A DNA stretch of 64,000 bases from Halomonas eurihalina (GTDB lineage Bacteria; Pseudomonadota; Gammaproteobacteria; Pseudomonadales; Halomonadaceae). The stretch covers positions 1-64,000 of the forward strand of contig NZ_VTPU01000019.1 in the NCBI RefSeq assembly GCF_008274785.1, given 5' to 3'. Made by a program: the position numbers and the translations under genes. Shown here piece after piece: positions 35,233-44,968 of this stretch (position 1 is the stretch's first letter; the number at the start of each line of letters is the position of its first letter). Below the pieces are notes generated by a model. It was given only the letters and a program-made list of their open reading frames with translations. It had not been told where the DNA came from and searched no databases.

Positions 35233-36414
35233 ATGCCCGACGTTCTGCTGCTAGCCCTGTTGTTGGCGGCGGTCGCCATCGGATGGTGGCTGGGCCGCCG
35301 TGAACGCCGAGGCACCAGAGTGACGGGGACGTCGCCCACCCTGGCCCGCGATTACTTCGTGGGGCTCAACTACCTGCTCAACGATCAGCAGGACCGAGCC
35401 ATCGAGACCTTCATCGGTGCCCTCGAAGTCAACAGCGACACCATCGAGACTCACATCGCCCTCGGCAACCTGTTCCGCAGCCGTGGCGAAGCCGACCGCG
35501 CCGTGAAGATTCACCAGAACCTTCTCGCTCGCCCGAGCCTGTCCGGTGATCAGGGAGATCGCGTCCAGTTGGAGCTTTCCCGCGATTTCCTCCACCTGGG
35601 GCTACTGGATCGCGCCGAGCGCCTGCTGCTGGGGCTCGTCAAGGACGCCCATGACGACGAACTATGCCGGTCGGCCAAGCGCCTGCTGGTCGATCTGTTG
35701 GAACGCGAGGGGGAATGGCAGGCCGCTCTGGACGTCGCCCTGCCGACTCTGGTCCGGCAACATGAGGATATTCGCCGCGCCGCCGCGCATTGGTTGTGCG
35801 AACTGGCCAACCAGGAACGTCATTCGGCAAGTCCCGTGCTGGCCCGGCGCCACCTGAAGCAGGCCTTGTCGACCGACGGACGTTGCGTACGCGCCAATCT
35901 GCTGCTCGCCGACATGGCCTTGGACACCGGCCAGTACCGGCAGGCCATTCGCCTGTTGAGCCGTATACCGGATCAGGACAAGGCCTTCGTGCCGACCATG
36001 CTGGAACCACTGAGCCACGCCTACCGACTGCTCGACGACGAAACCGGCCTCATCCGGCAACTCGAATCGCTACTGGAGCAGGCCCCCTACACCAGCGTGA
36101 TCATCCTGCTGGCCGAAAGCCTGCGCCGCCATCACGGCGATGCGCATGCCGCCCTCGAGCTGGTAGGGCAGCAACTCAACCGCGAGCCCAGCCTGGGCGC
36201 CGTCGATTACCTGATGCGGCTCTATCGCCAGGACACCGCTGCCGACGACGAGCGCATCGAGCTCTTGCAACACCATACCGACACCCTGCTCAAGGCCTTG
36301 CCCCGCCATCGCTGCCGCCGCTGTGGCTTCAGCGGCGAGCAGCTCCACTGGCAATGCCCGCGCTGCCGGAGTTGGGGGACCACCAAGCCGATTACCGGCA
36401 TCGAAGGCGAGTAG
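35233..36414 (+). CDS. lapB: Lipopolysaccharide assembly protein B
   Basis: A 393-residue protein (E. coli 389). One N-terminal helix is followed by a TPR array starting at ARDYFVGLNYLLNDQQDRAIETF. A C-terminal rubredoxin-type metal site has two Cys pairs (CRRCGF and CPRCRSWG). It adapts LpxC to FtsH proteolysis and recruits lipopolysaccharide assembly factors. Confidence 0.95.
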   Translation: MPDVLLLALLLAAVAIGWWLGRRERRGTRVTGTSPTLARDYFVGLNYLLNDQQDRAIETFIGALEVNSDTIETHIALGNLFRSRGEADRAVKIHQNLLARPSLSGDQGDRVQLELSRDFLHLGLLDRAERLLLGLVKDAHDDELCRSAKRLLVDLLEREGEWQAALDVALPTLVRQHEDIRRAAAHWLCELANQERHSASPVLARRHLKQALSTDGRCVRANLLLADMALDTGQYRQAIRLLSRIPDQDKAFVPTMLEPLSHAYRLLDDETGLIRQLESLLEQAPYTSVIILLAESLRRHHGDAHAALELVGQQLNREPSLGAVDYLMRLYRQDTAADDERIELLQHHTDTLLKALPRHRCRRCGFSGEQLHWQCPRCRSWGTTKPITGIEGE

Positions 36415-36420
36415 GCTTCA

Positions 36421-37122
36421 TCAACCGAGGGCAAGTTCGCGCTCGATATCCGTCAAGGCGGCCATGGGATCACTAGCCTGGGTGACCGGCCGCCCCACCA
36501 CCAGATGCGTACTTCCCGCCGCCATGGCGGATGCCGGCGTCATGATGCGGCGCTGGTCGTCTGCGGCGGCCGAGGCCGGCCGAATGCCCGGCGTCACCTT
36601 GAGGAAGGAGGCGCCGCATGTCTCGCGCAACCGCTCGGCCTCCATGGACGAGCAAACCACGCCATCCAGACCACAGTCCTTGGCCAGCGTCGCCAGGCGC
36701 ATCACCTGCTGTTCGGCCGAGGCCGTGATACCCACCTCGGCCAGGTCCCGCTCTTCCATGCTGGTCAGTACCGTCACCGCGATCAGCTGAGTCGACAGCG
36801 CATGCTGCTCGAGGCGTTCACGGGCGGCCTCCATCATCCGACGACCGCCGGCAGCATGCACATTGACCATCCACACACCCTGCTCGGCGGCGGCCTGCAC
36901 GGCACCCGCCACAGTGTTGGGAATGTCGTGAAACTTGAGGTCGAGGAACACCTCGAAGCCACGCCCGTGCAATGCCTCCAGCACATCGGGACCACTGCGG
37001 GTGAACAGCTCCTTGCCCACCTTGAGCCGGCAACGCGCCGGATCGAGTCGATCGGCCATGCACAGGGCAGCATCCAGCGAGGTGTAATCGAGCGCGATGA
37101 TCAGAGGAGAGGCGGTTGACAC
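36421..37122 (-). CDS. pyrF: Orotidine 5'-phosphate decarboxylase
   Basis: A 233-residue enzyme of pyrimidine synthesis. The catalytic motif [12 protein letters not shown] contains the Asp-x-Lys-x-x-Asp set; VTPGIRP and VVGRPVTQ bind phosphate. The start is a GTG at 37122 preceded by AGGAG 7 bases upstream, giving [13 protein letters not shown]; the longer frame from 37179 is unlikely. It is convergent with lapB, whereas many relatives carry pyrF in the same direction. Confidence 0.93.
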   Translation of the reverse strand: MSTASPLIIALDYTSLDAALCMADRLDPARCRLKVGKELFTRSGPDVLEALHGRGFEVFLDLKFHDIPNTVAGAVQAAAEQGVWMVNVHAAGGRRMMEAARERLEQHALSTQLIAVTVLTSMEERDLAEVGITASAEQQVMRLATLAKDCGLDGVVCSSMEAERLRETCGASFLKVTPGIRPASAAADDQRRIMTPASAMAAGSTHLVVGRPVTQASDPMAALTDIERELALG

Positions 37123-37348
37123 GAACGAACTCCTGGGCGGTTGAGTGATTCGAGCCAGTATATCAGTCATCCACCTCACCGCACTTGGCCGATCTCGCGC
37201 ACCGAGTGTCCTCGATCACCGCATTGCCTTTCCCGCATTTGCCTACACCCGCATCGGGCTGACGGCACTAGCTTGAAGATGGGCATATCACCTTGCCCAC
37301 GCCAACAACTCAACGTTTCGATCAGCAAATTCCAATAAGGAGGTCGGC

Positions 37349-37681
37349 ATGCATACCGACATCAAGGGACTGACCACCGGCCTTGGCCTGGCGCTGCTCC
37401 TGGGCATGGCACAGCCCGTACTGGCCGAGGACACCACCGACGCATCCGCCGCCGATTCCACGTCGGCATCCGACAACATGGCCCAGATCGCCCCCATCGA
37501 CATCAATACCGCGGATGCCGCCCTGCTCTCTGAACTACCAGGCATCGGCGACGTCAAGGCCTCCGCCATCGTCGAGGAACGCGAGGCCAATGGCCCCTAC
37601 GAGAACGCCGACGACCTGACCCGGGTCAGTGGAATCGGCACGGCGACCGTCGAGGCCCTCGAAGATGACGTGACCTATTAA
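37349..37681 (+). CDS. ComEA-like helix-hairpin-helix protein, exported
   Basis: A 110-residue protein with a signal peptide ending near Ala26 (LLGMAQPVLA) and an acidic linker. The ComEA-type helix-hairpin-helix pair is INTADAALLSELPGIGDVKASAIVEERE. Such proteins bind double-stranded DNA in the periplasm during natural transformation, although short stand-alone members are common in gammaproteobacteria and often uncharacterised. A ribosome site AGGAGG precedes the ATG. Confidence 0.85.
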   Translation: MHTDIKGLTTGLGLALLLGMAQPVLAEDTTDASAADSTSASDNMAQIAPIDINTADAALLSELPGIGDVKASAIVEEREANGPYENADDLTRVSGIGTATVEALEDDVTY

Positions 37682-37759
37682 CCAAACGATCATTGATAGC
37701 CGAACGATTTCCTCCTGCGCACAACGCCACCGGCACGGCCGGTGGCGTCAGCACGACAT

Positions 37760-38521
37760 TTACAGCCGCAGCCCTCCATCACACTCCATGATCCGGCCGG
37801 TAAAGTAGTCATTCTCGAAGATGAAGGCCACGCTTTCGGCGATATCCTCCGGCTGCCCCAGGCGCTTCAAGGGCACCCCCGAGGTAATGCGCTCCAGCAT
37901 GTCTTCGCGGATCGAGGCTGTCATCTCGGTCTCGATGAAACCCGGCGCCACGCCGCCAACACGAATGCCATGACGTGCCAGCTCACCAGCCCAGGTAACG
38001 GTCAATGCCGCCACACCGGCCTTGGCTGCCGAATAGTTGCTTTGCCCCTTGTTGCCCGCCCGGGAAATACTCGAAATATTGACGATCACGCCTTCCCGTC
38101 CTGCCTCGATCATGCGCGCCGCTGCTTCACGGCCGCACAGAAAGACGCCGGTCAGGTTCACATCGATGACGCTCTGCCATTGCGACAGCGACATGGTGCT
38201 CTCCACCCGGCCATCCCGGGCCTTGACCAACATGCCATCACGAACGATGCCGGCATTGTTGACCAAACCATCGATGTGGCCAAGCGAGGACTCGATGGCA
38301 GAAAACGCCTCGCGAACCGAGCCTTCTTCAGCCACATCGGCCACGAACCCATGCACCTTGATACCGGCGTGCGCCAAGCCACCAATGGCCTCATCGAGAC
38401 GCTCGCCGTCCCTGTCGAGCAATGCCAGAGTCGCGCCACGGCGTCCCAGCCGTTCGGCCATTGCCAGGCCCAGTCCCTGGGCACCACCGGTAATGGCGAT
38501 GACCCTGTTGTCGAGTAGCAT
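37760..38521 (-). CDS. Short-chain dehydrogenase/reductase (FabG-like)
   Basis: A 253-residue classical SDR. The nucleotide motif is [10 protein letters not shown], followed by NNAG. The catalytic Ser-Tyr-Lys set lies in [19 protein letters not shown]. The PGFIETEMT segment resembles 3-oxoacyl-ACP reductases and acetoacetyl-CoA reductases. The ATG at 38521 ([13 protein letters not shown]) is the natural domain start. Substrate not predictable from context. Confidence 0.85.
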   Translation of the reverse strand: MLLDNRVIAITGGAQGLGLAMAERLGRRGATLALLDRDGERLDEAIGGLAHAGIKVHGFVADVAEEGSVREAFSAIESSLGHIDGLVNNAGIVRDGMLVKARDGRVESTMSLSQWQSVIDVNLTGVFLCGREAAARMIEAGREGVIVNISSISRAGNKGQSNYSAAKAGVAALTVTWAGELARHGIRVGGVAPGFIETEMTASIREDMLERITSGVPLKRLGQPEDIAESVAFIFENDYFTGRIMECDGGLRL

Positions 38522-38684
38522 GCATGCCCTCCCAATATTGTCCCGATAGCAAATGAATGAAGGCTGGACACCGAGTCTACGCTGCCAACCGAGCTGCGCC
38601 ATCCTCCCTTGGCATCAGGCTTGGCCATCTTGATTTTTCCTCTCTCGCCCCCATGTCGTGGTCAACCGTCACACTGGAGTCATC

Positions 38685-39227
38685 ATGCCTTTTCTTGTCA
38701 TCTTCACCGTTTTCGCCTTACTGGACTTCATCCTGCTGTTTTCGATCGGCAGCCAGATCGGGCTGCTGACCACTCTGGCCCTGGTACTCGGCACAGGCTT
38801 CATCGGCCTGCATCTAATCCGCCGCGAGGGCGTGGCCACCTTCGCCCGGGCACAGGAACGCATGGCTCGCGGCGAAGTGCCATCCGGCGAGCTATTGACT
38901 GGCGCCGCCCTGATCTTCGGCGGTGCTCTGCTGATGGCGCCGGGCTTCCTCTCCGACGCCCTGGGCTTCATGTGCCTGATTCCCGACGCACGACGCCTGC
39001 TGGGCAAGCTGCTCGGCTGGCTCGGCCTGCGCATGGGCGGCGTTCACGTCCAGGGCGCCAGCTATCGGTCACACGCCAATAGCAGTGCCAATACCCGCGC
39101 CAACGCCGATGCCGACTGGCAACAGGCCGATGCACAGCGCGAAGCAGGTGACACCCATCGTCAGGACGATACCAACGGCCCACTCGAAGGGGATTTCATC
39201 GGTCGCGACGAGCATCGCCGGCGTTGA
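38685..39227 (+). CDS. fxsA: FxsA family membrane protein
   Basis: A 180-residue inner-membrane protein with hydrophobic segments near residues 2-25, 26-45 and 68-95. It has the family pattern LLTGAALIFGGALLMAPGFLSDALGF. FxsA overproduction relieves F-plasmid exclusion of phage T7 in E. coli; the native role is unclear. It precedes groES as in many gammaproteobacteria. The ATG at 38685 fits the family start. Confidence 0.88.
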   Translation: MPFLVIFTVFALLDFILLFSIGSQIGLLTTLALVLGTGFIGLHLIRREGVATFARAQERMARGEVPSGELLTGAALIFGGALLMAPGFLSDALGFMCLIPDARRLLGKLLGWLGLRMGGVHVQGASYRSHANSSANTRANADADWQQADAQREAGDTHRQDDTNGPLEGDFIGRDEHRRR

Positions 39228-39248
39228 GAAATTTTTTATCGACGAGGG

Positions 39249-39276
39249 CTTGAAAGGCGCCCAGCCAGCCCCACTT
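39249..39276 (+). promoter_or_regulatory. Sigma32 heat-shock promoter of groESL
   Basis: CTTGAAA, 13-bp spacer, CCCCACTT: a near-consensus sigma32 promoter about 150 bp before groES. No CIRCE element was seen. Confidence 0.8.
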
Positions 39277-39296
39277 ATCCGACAGCATCGAGTTTC

Positions 39297-39345
39297 GACT
39301 CCGGTTTTGCCGGAGTCATTCACACGGAAGGCGAAGGTCGCCTTC
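39297..39345 (+). other. Two hairpins in the groES 5' leader
   Basis: GACTCCGG-tttTG-CCGGAGTC (39297-39317) and GAAGGCGA-agg-TCGCCTTC (39327-39345) are perfect 8-bp stems just after the predicted heat-shock start. They may affect mRNA stability or early termination. Confidence 0.5.
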
Positions 39346-39429
39346 AGCCTGCGGGGCAACCGTGGGTGGATGATGTCAACCGCCGTGGCAGCGACGCCCG
39401 GCACAGCAACTATCAGGAGAACGTGAGCA

Positions 39430-39723
39430 ATGAACATCCGTCCCTTGCACGATCGCGTCGTCATTCGTCGCGTTGAAGAAGAGCAAAAGACCGCAGGCGG
39501 CATCGTGCTCCCGGGCAGTGCCCAGGAAAAGCCGACACGGGGCGAAGTGCTCGCCGTCGGTAACGGCCGGATTCTGGAAAGCGGCGATGTCCGTCCGCTC
39601 GACGTCAAGGTCGGCGATACCGTGATCTTCAAGGAAGGCTTCGGCGTCGAGAAGCAGAAAATCGACGGCGAAGAAGTGTTGATCATGAGCGAATCCGACA
39701 TCCTGGCCGTCGTCGAAGGCTGA
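39430..39723 (+). CDS. groES: Co-chaperonin GroES
   Basis: A 97-residue heptameric lid of Gro[16 protein letters not shown] and the mobile loop [20 protein letters not shown] are typical. AGGAG lies 11 bases upstream of the ATG. It is driven by the sigma32 promoter upstream. Confidence 0.97.
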   Translation: MNIRPLHDRVVIRRVEEEQKTAGGIVLPGSAQEKPTRGEVLAVGNGRILESGDVRPLDVKVGDTVIFKEGFGVEKQKIDGEEVLIMSESDILAVVEG

Positions 39724-39753
39724 GCCACGACGCCGTACACGCTCGAATTCTGA

Positions 39754-41430
<1,677 letters not shown>

Positions 41431-41460
41431 GCCGACCTCCTTCCAGGCCCCGCCTGAGAC

Positions 41461-41490
41461 AAACCCCCGCCGGGAAACCGGTGGGGGTTT
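41461..41490 (+). terminator. Rho-independent terminator of groESL
   Basis: CCCCCGCCGG-gaaa-CCGGTGGGGG, followed by TTTCTTT. The stem is GC-rich with a GNRA-like loop. Confidence 0.9.
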
Positions 41491-41611
41491 CTTTATGCGA
41501 AAAGGAAGAAGGAAGAGAGAAGACAGACAATGTAGAATCTCCGCCAATATGGAACACGCTGGCGTCTCTTCCCTCTTACGTCTTACGTCTTAGCCCTTAC
41601 ATCTTTTATCT

Positions 41612-42346
41612 ATGTTGTCGAACATCCGCATCGTTCTCGTCCAGACCTATCACCCCGGTAACATCGGCGCCTCGGCGCGGGCCATGAAGACCATGGGACT
41701 CACCGATCTGGTACTGGTCAATCCCCGCTGTTTCCCCGATCCCGAGGCCTCCAGGCTCGCCGCCGGGGCAGAAGATGTCGTCGACCAGGCCCGCGTCGTC
41801 ACCTCGCTGAGCGAAGCGGTAGCCGACTGCGTGCAGGTGGTAGGCGCCAGCGCGCGGCTGCGCAGTTATCCTTTGCCTCACTACGACGAACCCTCGGAGA
41901 TGGCCGCCAGCCTGGTCGACAATGCCCGGGAAGCGCCCGTGGCACTGGTCTTCGGTCGCGAGCGATTCGGCCTGACCAACGACGAGATTCGTGACTGCAG
42001 CCACCAGGTCAGCATTCCCGCCAACCCAGACTACGGCGTGCTTAACCTGTCCCAGGCCGTACAAGTCCTGGCCTACGAGACCTTCGGCGCCTGGCGTCGC
42101 CTCCCCGACAGCGATTACCAGGCCCCCCGCCATACCTCGATGCCCTTGCCCACTCGCCAGCAACTCGGTCATTTTCATGACCACCTCTCGCGGGTCATGC
42201 ATGCCAGCGGCTTCATCACCCAGCCTCATGCCCGCACCGAGGAACAGTTGCGTGCCTTGTTCGATCGCGCCCAGCCCACCAGGCGTGACATCTCGCTGTT
42301 GCGCGGCCTGTTGAGCTCCCTGGAAGAAGGCATTGGCGACCAGTGA
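41612..42346 (+). CDS. trmJ: tRNA (cytidine/uridine-2'-O-)-methyltransferase TrmJ
   Basis: A 244-residue SPOUT methyltransferase. Motif 1 is VLVQTYHPGNIGASARAMKTMG, then VFGRERFGLTNDE and the knot region YGVLNLSQAVQVLAYE. It 2'-O-methylates position 32 of several tRNAs. The upstream 100 bp holds simple TCTTACG repeats. The gene ends just before the small RNA. Confidence 0.92.
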   Translation: MLSNIRIVLVQTYHPGNIGASARAMKTMGLTDLVLVNPRCFPDPEASRLAAGAEDVVDQARVVTSLSEAVADCVQVVGASARLRSYPLPHYDEPSEMAASLVDNAREAPVALVFGRERFGLTNDEIRDCSHQVSIPANPDYGVLNLSQAVQVLAYETFGAWRRLPDSDYQAPRHTSMPLPTRQQLGHFHDHLSRVMHASGFITQPHARTEEQLRALFDRAQPTRRDISLLRGLLSSLEEGIGDQ

Positions 42347-42364
42347 GCGACCGTCAACGAACCG

Positions 42365-42562
42365 TCATCCCAGCGACACAGGAATGTCATCGCATTACGC
42401 GATAGTGAGCCTGTCCGAGGATGGGACGCGGCAAGGGACACTGCCAATATCGTTGCCAGGGACGCCAAGGGGCAGGATGCCCCTCAAGGAGAATCGGCAT
42501 CAGGACGATGCCCAGGGAGGACGAGAATAGCTCGCCACGATGATTGTCATCGTGGCGTTTTT
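42365..42562 (+). ncRNA. CsrB/RsmZ-type small regulatory RNA (CsrA/RsmA sponge), candidate
   Basis: About 200 nt of non-coding sequence with at least eight GGA motifs between 42381 and 42521, several in hairpin loops. Best examples: GGGGC-AGGAT-GCCCC (42469-42483), GGCATC-AGGAC-GATGCC (42496-42512), GACA-CAGGAA-TGTC (42375-42388), GTCC-GAGGATG-GGAC (42413-42427) and GGCA-AGGGACAC-TGCC (42430-42445). Unpaired AAGGA and AGGGAGGA fill the spaces. The 3' end is a strong terminator. This is the architecture of CsrB, RsmY and RsmZ RNAs, which titrate CsrA/RsmA and are activated by GacA. The 5' end, promoter and a GacA box were not identified. Confidence 0.75.
42533..42562 (+). terminator. Rho-independent terminator of the RsmZ-like RNA
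   Basis: CGCCACGATG-attgt-CATCGTGGCG, a perfect 10-bp stem followed by TTTTT. Confidence 0.92.
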
Positions 42563-42578
42563 CTTGCGCGCTGATCCA

Positions 42579-43520
42579 TCAATCAGCATTTCTCCGCCTC
42601 TCCCAGACCTCGATGGCGGCGGCCAGGTCCTCCAGCGATGCCCCTACCGACTTGAAGACCGTGATCGCCTCGGGTCCGCTGCGCCCAGCCTTGCGCCCTG
42701 CAAGCAGCTCGGCGAGCTCGGCACGGATATCCTCGAACGCAAAAGCCCCCTCGTCGACGGCCTGATGGATGTCTCCGGCCTCGCCACGCGCCCCGTCATA
42801 GGTATCCACGAAGACTTCCCCGCGTCTCAGGCATTCGCCATCGGTCTCGCGCATGCTGGGCTTGAAGGCGCCAATCAGGTCGAGATGCGTACCCGGCGTC
42901 AGCCAGTCGCCATGCACCAGCGGTTCGCTGGAAAGCGTCACGCAACTGATCAGGTCAGCGTTGCCGCATGCCGCCTGCAGATTGCTCACCGCCCCCGTGT
43001 CGAAGCGATCGGCATACGCCTCGGCCAGCCGGCGCGCCTTGTCGGGCTGGCGCCCCCAGATGCGAACGCGGCGGATGGGCCGTACCGAGGCATGCGCCTC
43101 GATGACCATCGGCGCCAGCTTGCCGGTGCCTACCACCAGCAGCGTTTCGGCGTCTTCACGGGCCAGTTCGCGGGCGGCCAATGCCGAAGCGGCAGCGGTG
43201 CGCCGGCGCGTCAGCTCGCTGCCATCGATACAGGCCAGCGGCTGCCCATGGTCGCCCTCGCTGAGCAGGTAGACGCCGGCGATCGCCGGCAGGCCGTGCG
43301 AGGCGTTCTGGGGGAAGACATTGACCATCTTCACCCCGATGTAGCCGTCCTGCTCCCAGGCCGGCATCAGCAACAGCGTGGCCTCGCCGTCGCGACGCTG
43401 CATGGCATGGTGATGGCGCGGCGGCGATTCCACGCCGCGGCGGAACGTTTCGGCCAGCCGCTCCACCAGCGCCGGCCATGCCAGGCTGGAAGCGACTTCC
43501 CCGGCGTCGATGATGCGCAT
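42579..43520 (-). CDS. Ornithine cyclodeaminase/mu-crystallin family protein, probable ketimine reductase
   Basis: A 313-residue NAD(P)-dependent enzyme: MRIIDAGEV start, GVKMVNVFPQN, LLVVGTGKLAPMVIEAH as the dinucleotide motif, and GTHLDLIGAFKP near the C-terminal active site. The family contains ornithine cyclodeaminase and delta1-pyrroline-2-carboxylate reductase. With a proline-racemase-superfamily gene in the divergent cluster, reduction of delta1-pyrroline-2-carboxylate to L-proline is the most coherent role, but ornithine to proline conversion is also possible. The ATG at 43520 is separated from the RidA gene end by 1 bp. Confidence 0.75.
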   Translation of the reverse strand: MRIIDAGEVASSLAWPALVERLAETFRRGVESPPRHHHAMQRRDGEATLLLMPAWEQDGYIGVKMVNVFPQNASHGLPAIAGVYLLSEGDHGQPLACIDGSELTRRRTAAASALAARELAREDAETLLVVGTGKLAPMVIEAHASVRPIRRVRIWGRQPDKARRLAEAYADRFDTGAVSNLQAACGNADLISCVTLSSEPLVHGDWLTPGTHLDLIGAFKPSMRETDGECLRRGEVFVDTYDGARGEAGDIHQAVDEGAFAFEDIRAELAELLAGRKAGRSGPEAITVFKSVGASLEDLAAAIEVWERRRNAD

Positions 43521-43521
43521 A

Positions 43522-43878
43522 TCACTCCTCCGGCAGTGCCGCCACGACCATGATCTCGACCCTCCATTCGGGCCTGGCCAACCGAGCCTCCACCGCCGCA
43601 CGCACCGGCGGGCGACCCGGGGTCACCCAGGCATCCCAGGCGGCGTTCATCTCGGCGAACTCGGCCATGTCGTTGACCCAGATCTGCGCCGACACTAGAT
43701 GCTCCTTCGAGGTACCGGCCCGGCCGAGAAGCTCGTCGATGCGCGCCAGAACCTGCTCGGTCTGGCCGCGCATGTCGGCGCTGGCATCCGCGGGTACCTG
43801 GCCGGCCAGGTAGACGGTACCGTTGTGAATGGCGATCTGGCTCATGCGGGCATTGCTGTCGTAATGGGTCAGGCTCAT
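43522..43878 (-). CDS. RidA-family enamine/imine deaminase
   Basis: A 118-residue YjgF/YER057c/UK114 trimer-forming protein: VYLAGQVPAD, QTEQVLARIDELL, then WDAWVTPGRPPVRAAVEARLARPEWRVEI with the conserved Arg that binds the substrate carboxylate. Such proteins hydrolyse reactive imines, or act in pathway-specific deaminations. Location next to a ketimine reductase suggests it handles the cyclic imine or a breakdown product. Confidence 0.85.
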   Translation of the reverse strand: MSLTHYDSNARMSQIAIHNGTVYLAGQVPADASADMRGQTEQVLARIDELLGRAGTSKEHLVSAQIWVNDMAEFAEMNAAWDAWVTPGRPPVRAAVEARLARPEWRVEIMVVAALPEE

Positions 43879-43910
43879 GTGATGTCTCTCGCAATAGAAA
43901 AAGGTACCGA

Positions 43911-44945
43911 TCAGGCACCGGTGAAGCCGGCCATGAAGGCGGCCAGATTGTGACTCAGATAAGCGGTGGGATAGCCCCCCTCCTGCACCAGCACCGTGGG
44001 CAGGTCGAGCGCAGCAAGCCGACGGCCCACCGCCGTGAAATCCTCGCGCTCCAGGGCCAGGCCCGCCAGGGGATCGGCCTTGTGGGCATCGAGCCCGAGC
44101 GCCACCACCACGGCCTGGGGCGCGTAGTCGGCGAGCCGCTCGAGCAGCGTCTCCAGGCCATCGAGAAAGACCGCGCCGTCACTGCCCAGGGGCAGCGGCA
44201 GGTTGACGTTGGCGCCCTCGCCCTCTCCCTCGCCGGTCTCATCGGCTCCGCCCCAGAAGAACGGATAGAAGTCCGCCGGGTCGGCATGCAGCGAGCCGGT
44301 CCAGACATCGTGGCGCGCATAGAAGATGTCCTGGGTACCGTTGCCGTGGTGCAGGTCCACGTCGACGATGGCCACCCGCGCGAAACTCTCGCGTAGCACC
44401 GTGGCAGCCAGAGCGGCGTTATTGAGATAACAGAAGCCCCCGGCGCGCTCCGGACCGGCGTGATGTCCCGGCGGCCGGCACAGGGCATAGGCATGGTGCT
44501 CGCTGCCGTTGACCGCCTCGGCCGCGGCTTGGGCGGTGACCGCGCTGGCCAGGATGCCGGCGAAGCTGTCGGCGGTGATCGGGCAGGCCATGTCATGCAA
44601 GTGCCAGCCTGCCTGGCCGACCGGATGACGTGGGTAATGATGACCGCCACCACAGGGATGCACATTGGGAGCGACGATCTCGGCGGCATCCGGCAACGCC
44701 TGCCAGCGGGCATGAATGGTCGCCAGGAAGTCGAGATAGCGTGGCGCATGAATCTTCGCCAGGCGCGCTTTCAGCCGCTCGCTATCGACGCCGCCAGGCG
44801 CGGTCAATGAAAGCCCGACCTCGGCCAGGCCCTGCGCCAGCAATTCGGCGCGCACCGGCCCTTCCGGGGAAGGCGCCGGACGCCCCCGCAGCAGGAAGAG
44901 CTCCGGCGCGTGACGTTCCTGGTCGGGATGATAGTAAAGCCTCAT
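43911..44945 (-). CDS. Histone-deacetylase-family amidohydrolase, acetylpolyamine amidohydrolase-like
   Basis: A 344-residue zinc hydrolase, the length of acetylpolyamine amidohydrolases. The catalytic His dyad His161-His162 is in RPPGHHAG; zinc ligands Asp197 and His199 are in VDVDLHHGNGTQD, and Asp286 in GLDAHKADP. EGGY near the C-terminus supplies the catalytic tyrosine. It may deacylate an N-acylated amine or amino acid brought in by the adjacent TRAP system. Start at 44945; the frame continues upstream only through another gene. Confidence 0.85.
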   Translation of the reverse strand: MRLYYHPDQERHAPELFLLRGRPAPSPEGPVRAELLAQGLAEVGLSLTAPGGVDSERLKARLAKIHAPRYLDFLATIHARWQALPDAAEIVAPNVHPCGGGHHYPRHPVGQAGWHLHDMACPITADSFAGILASAVTAQAAAEAVNGSEHHAYALCRPPGHHAGPERAGGFCYLNNAALAATVLRESFARVAIVDVDLHHGNGTQDIFYARHDVWTGSLHADPADFYPFFWGGADETGEGEGEGANVNLPLPLGSDGAVFLDGLETLLERLADYAPQAVVVALGLDAHKADPLAGLALEREDFTAVGRRLAALDLPTVLVQEGGYPTAYLSHNLAAFMAGFTGA

Positions 44946-44968
44946 GCGTAGCGTCCTTGTAGCGACCC

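Noticed and set aside
42300..42375. GacA-type TGTAAG...CTTACA box or clear promoter for the RsmZ-like RNA
   Set aside because: No convincing match was found near the likely 5' end; the RNA call rests on its structure and terminator only.
42540..43553. A 337-codon plus-strand frame over the ketimine reductase
   Set aside because: The opposite strand has clear dinucleotide-binding motifs and proper operon spacing; the plus frame also starts inside the sRNA terminator.
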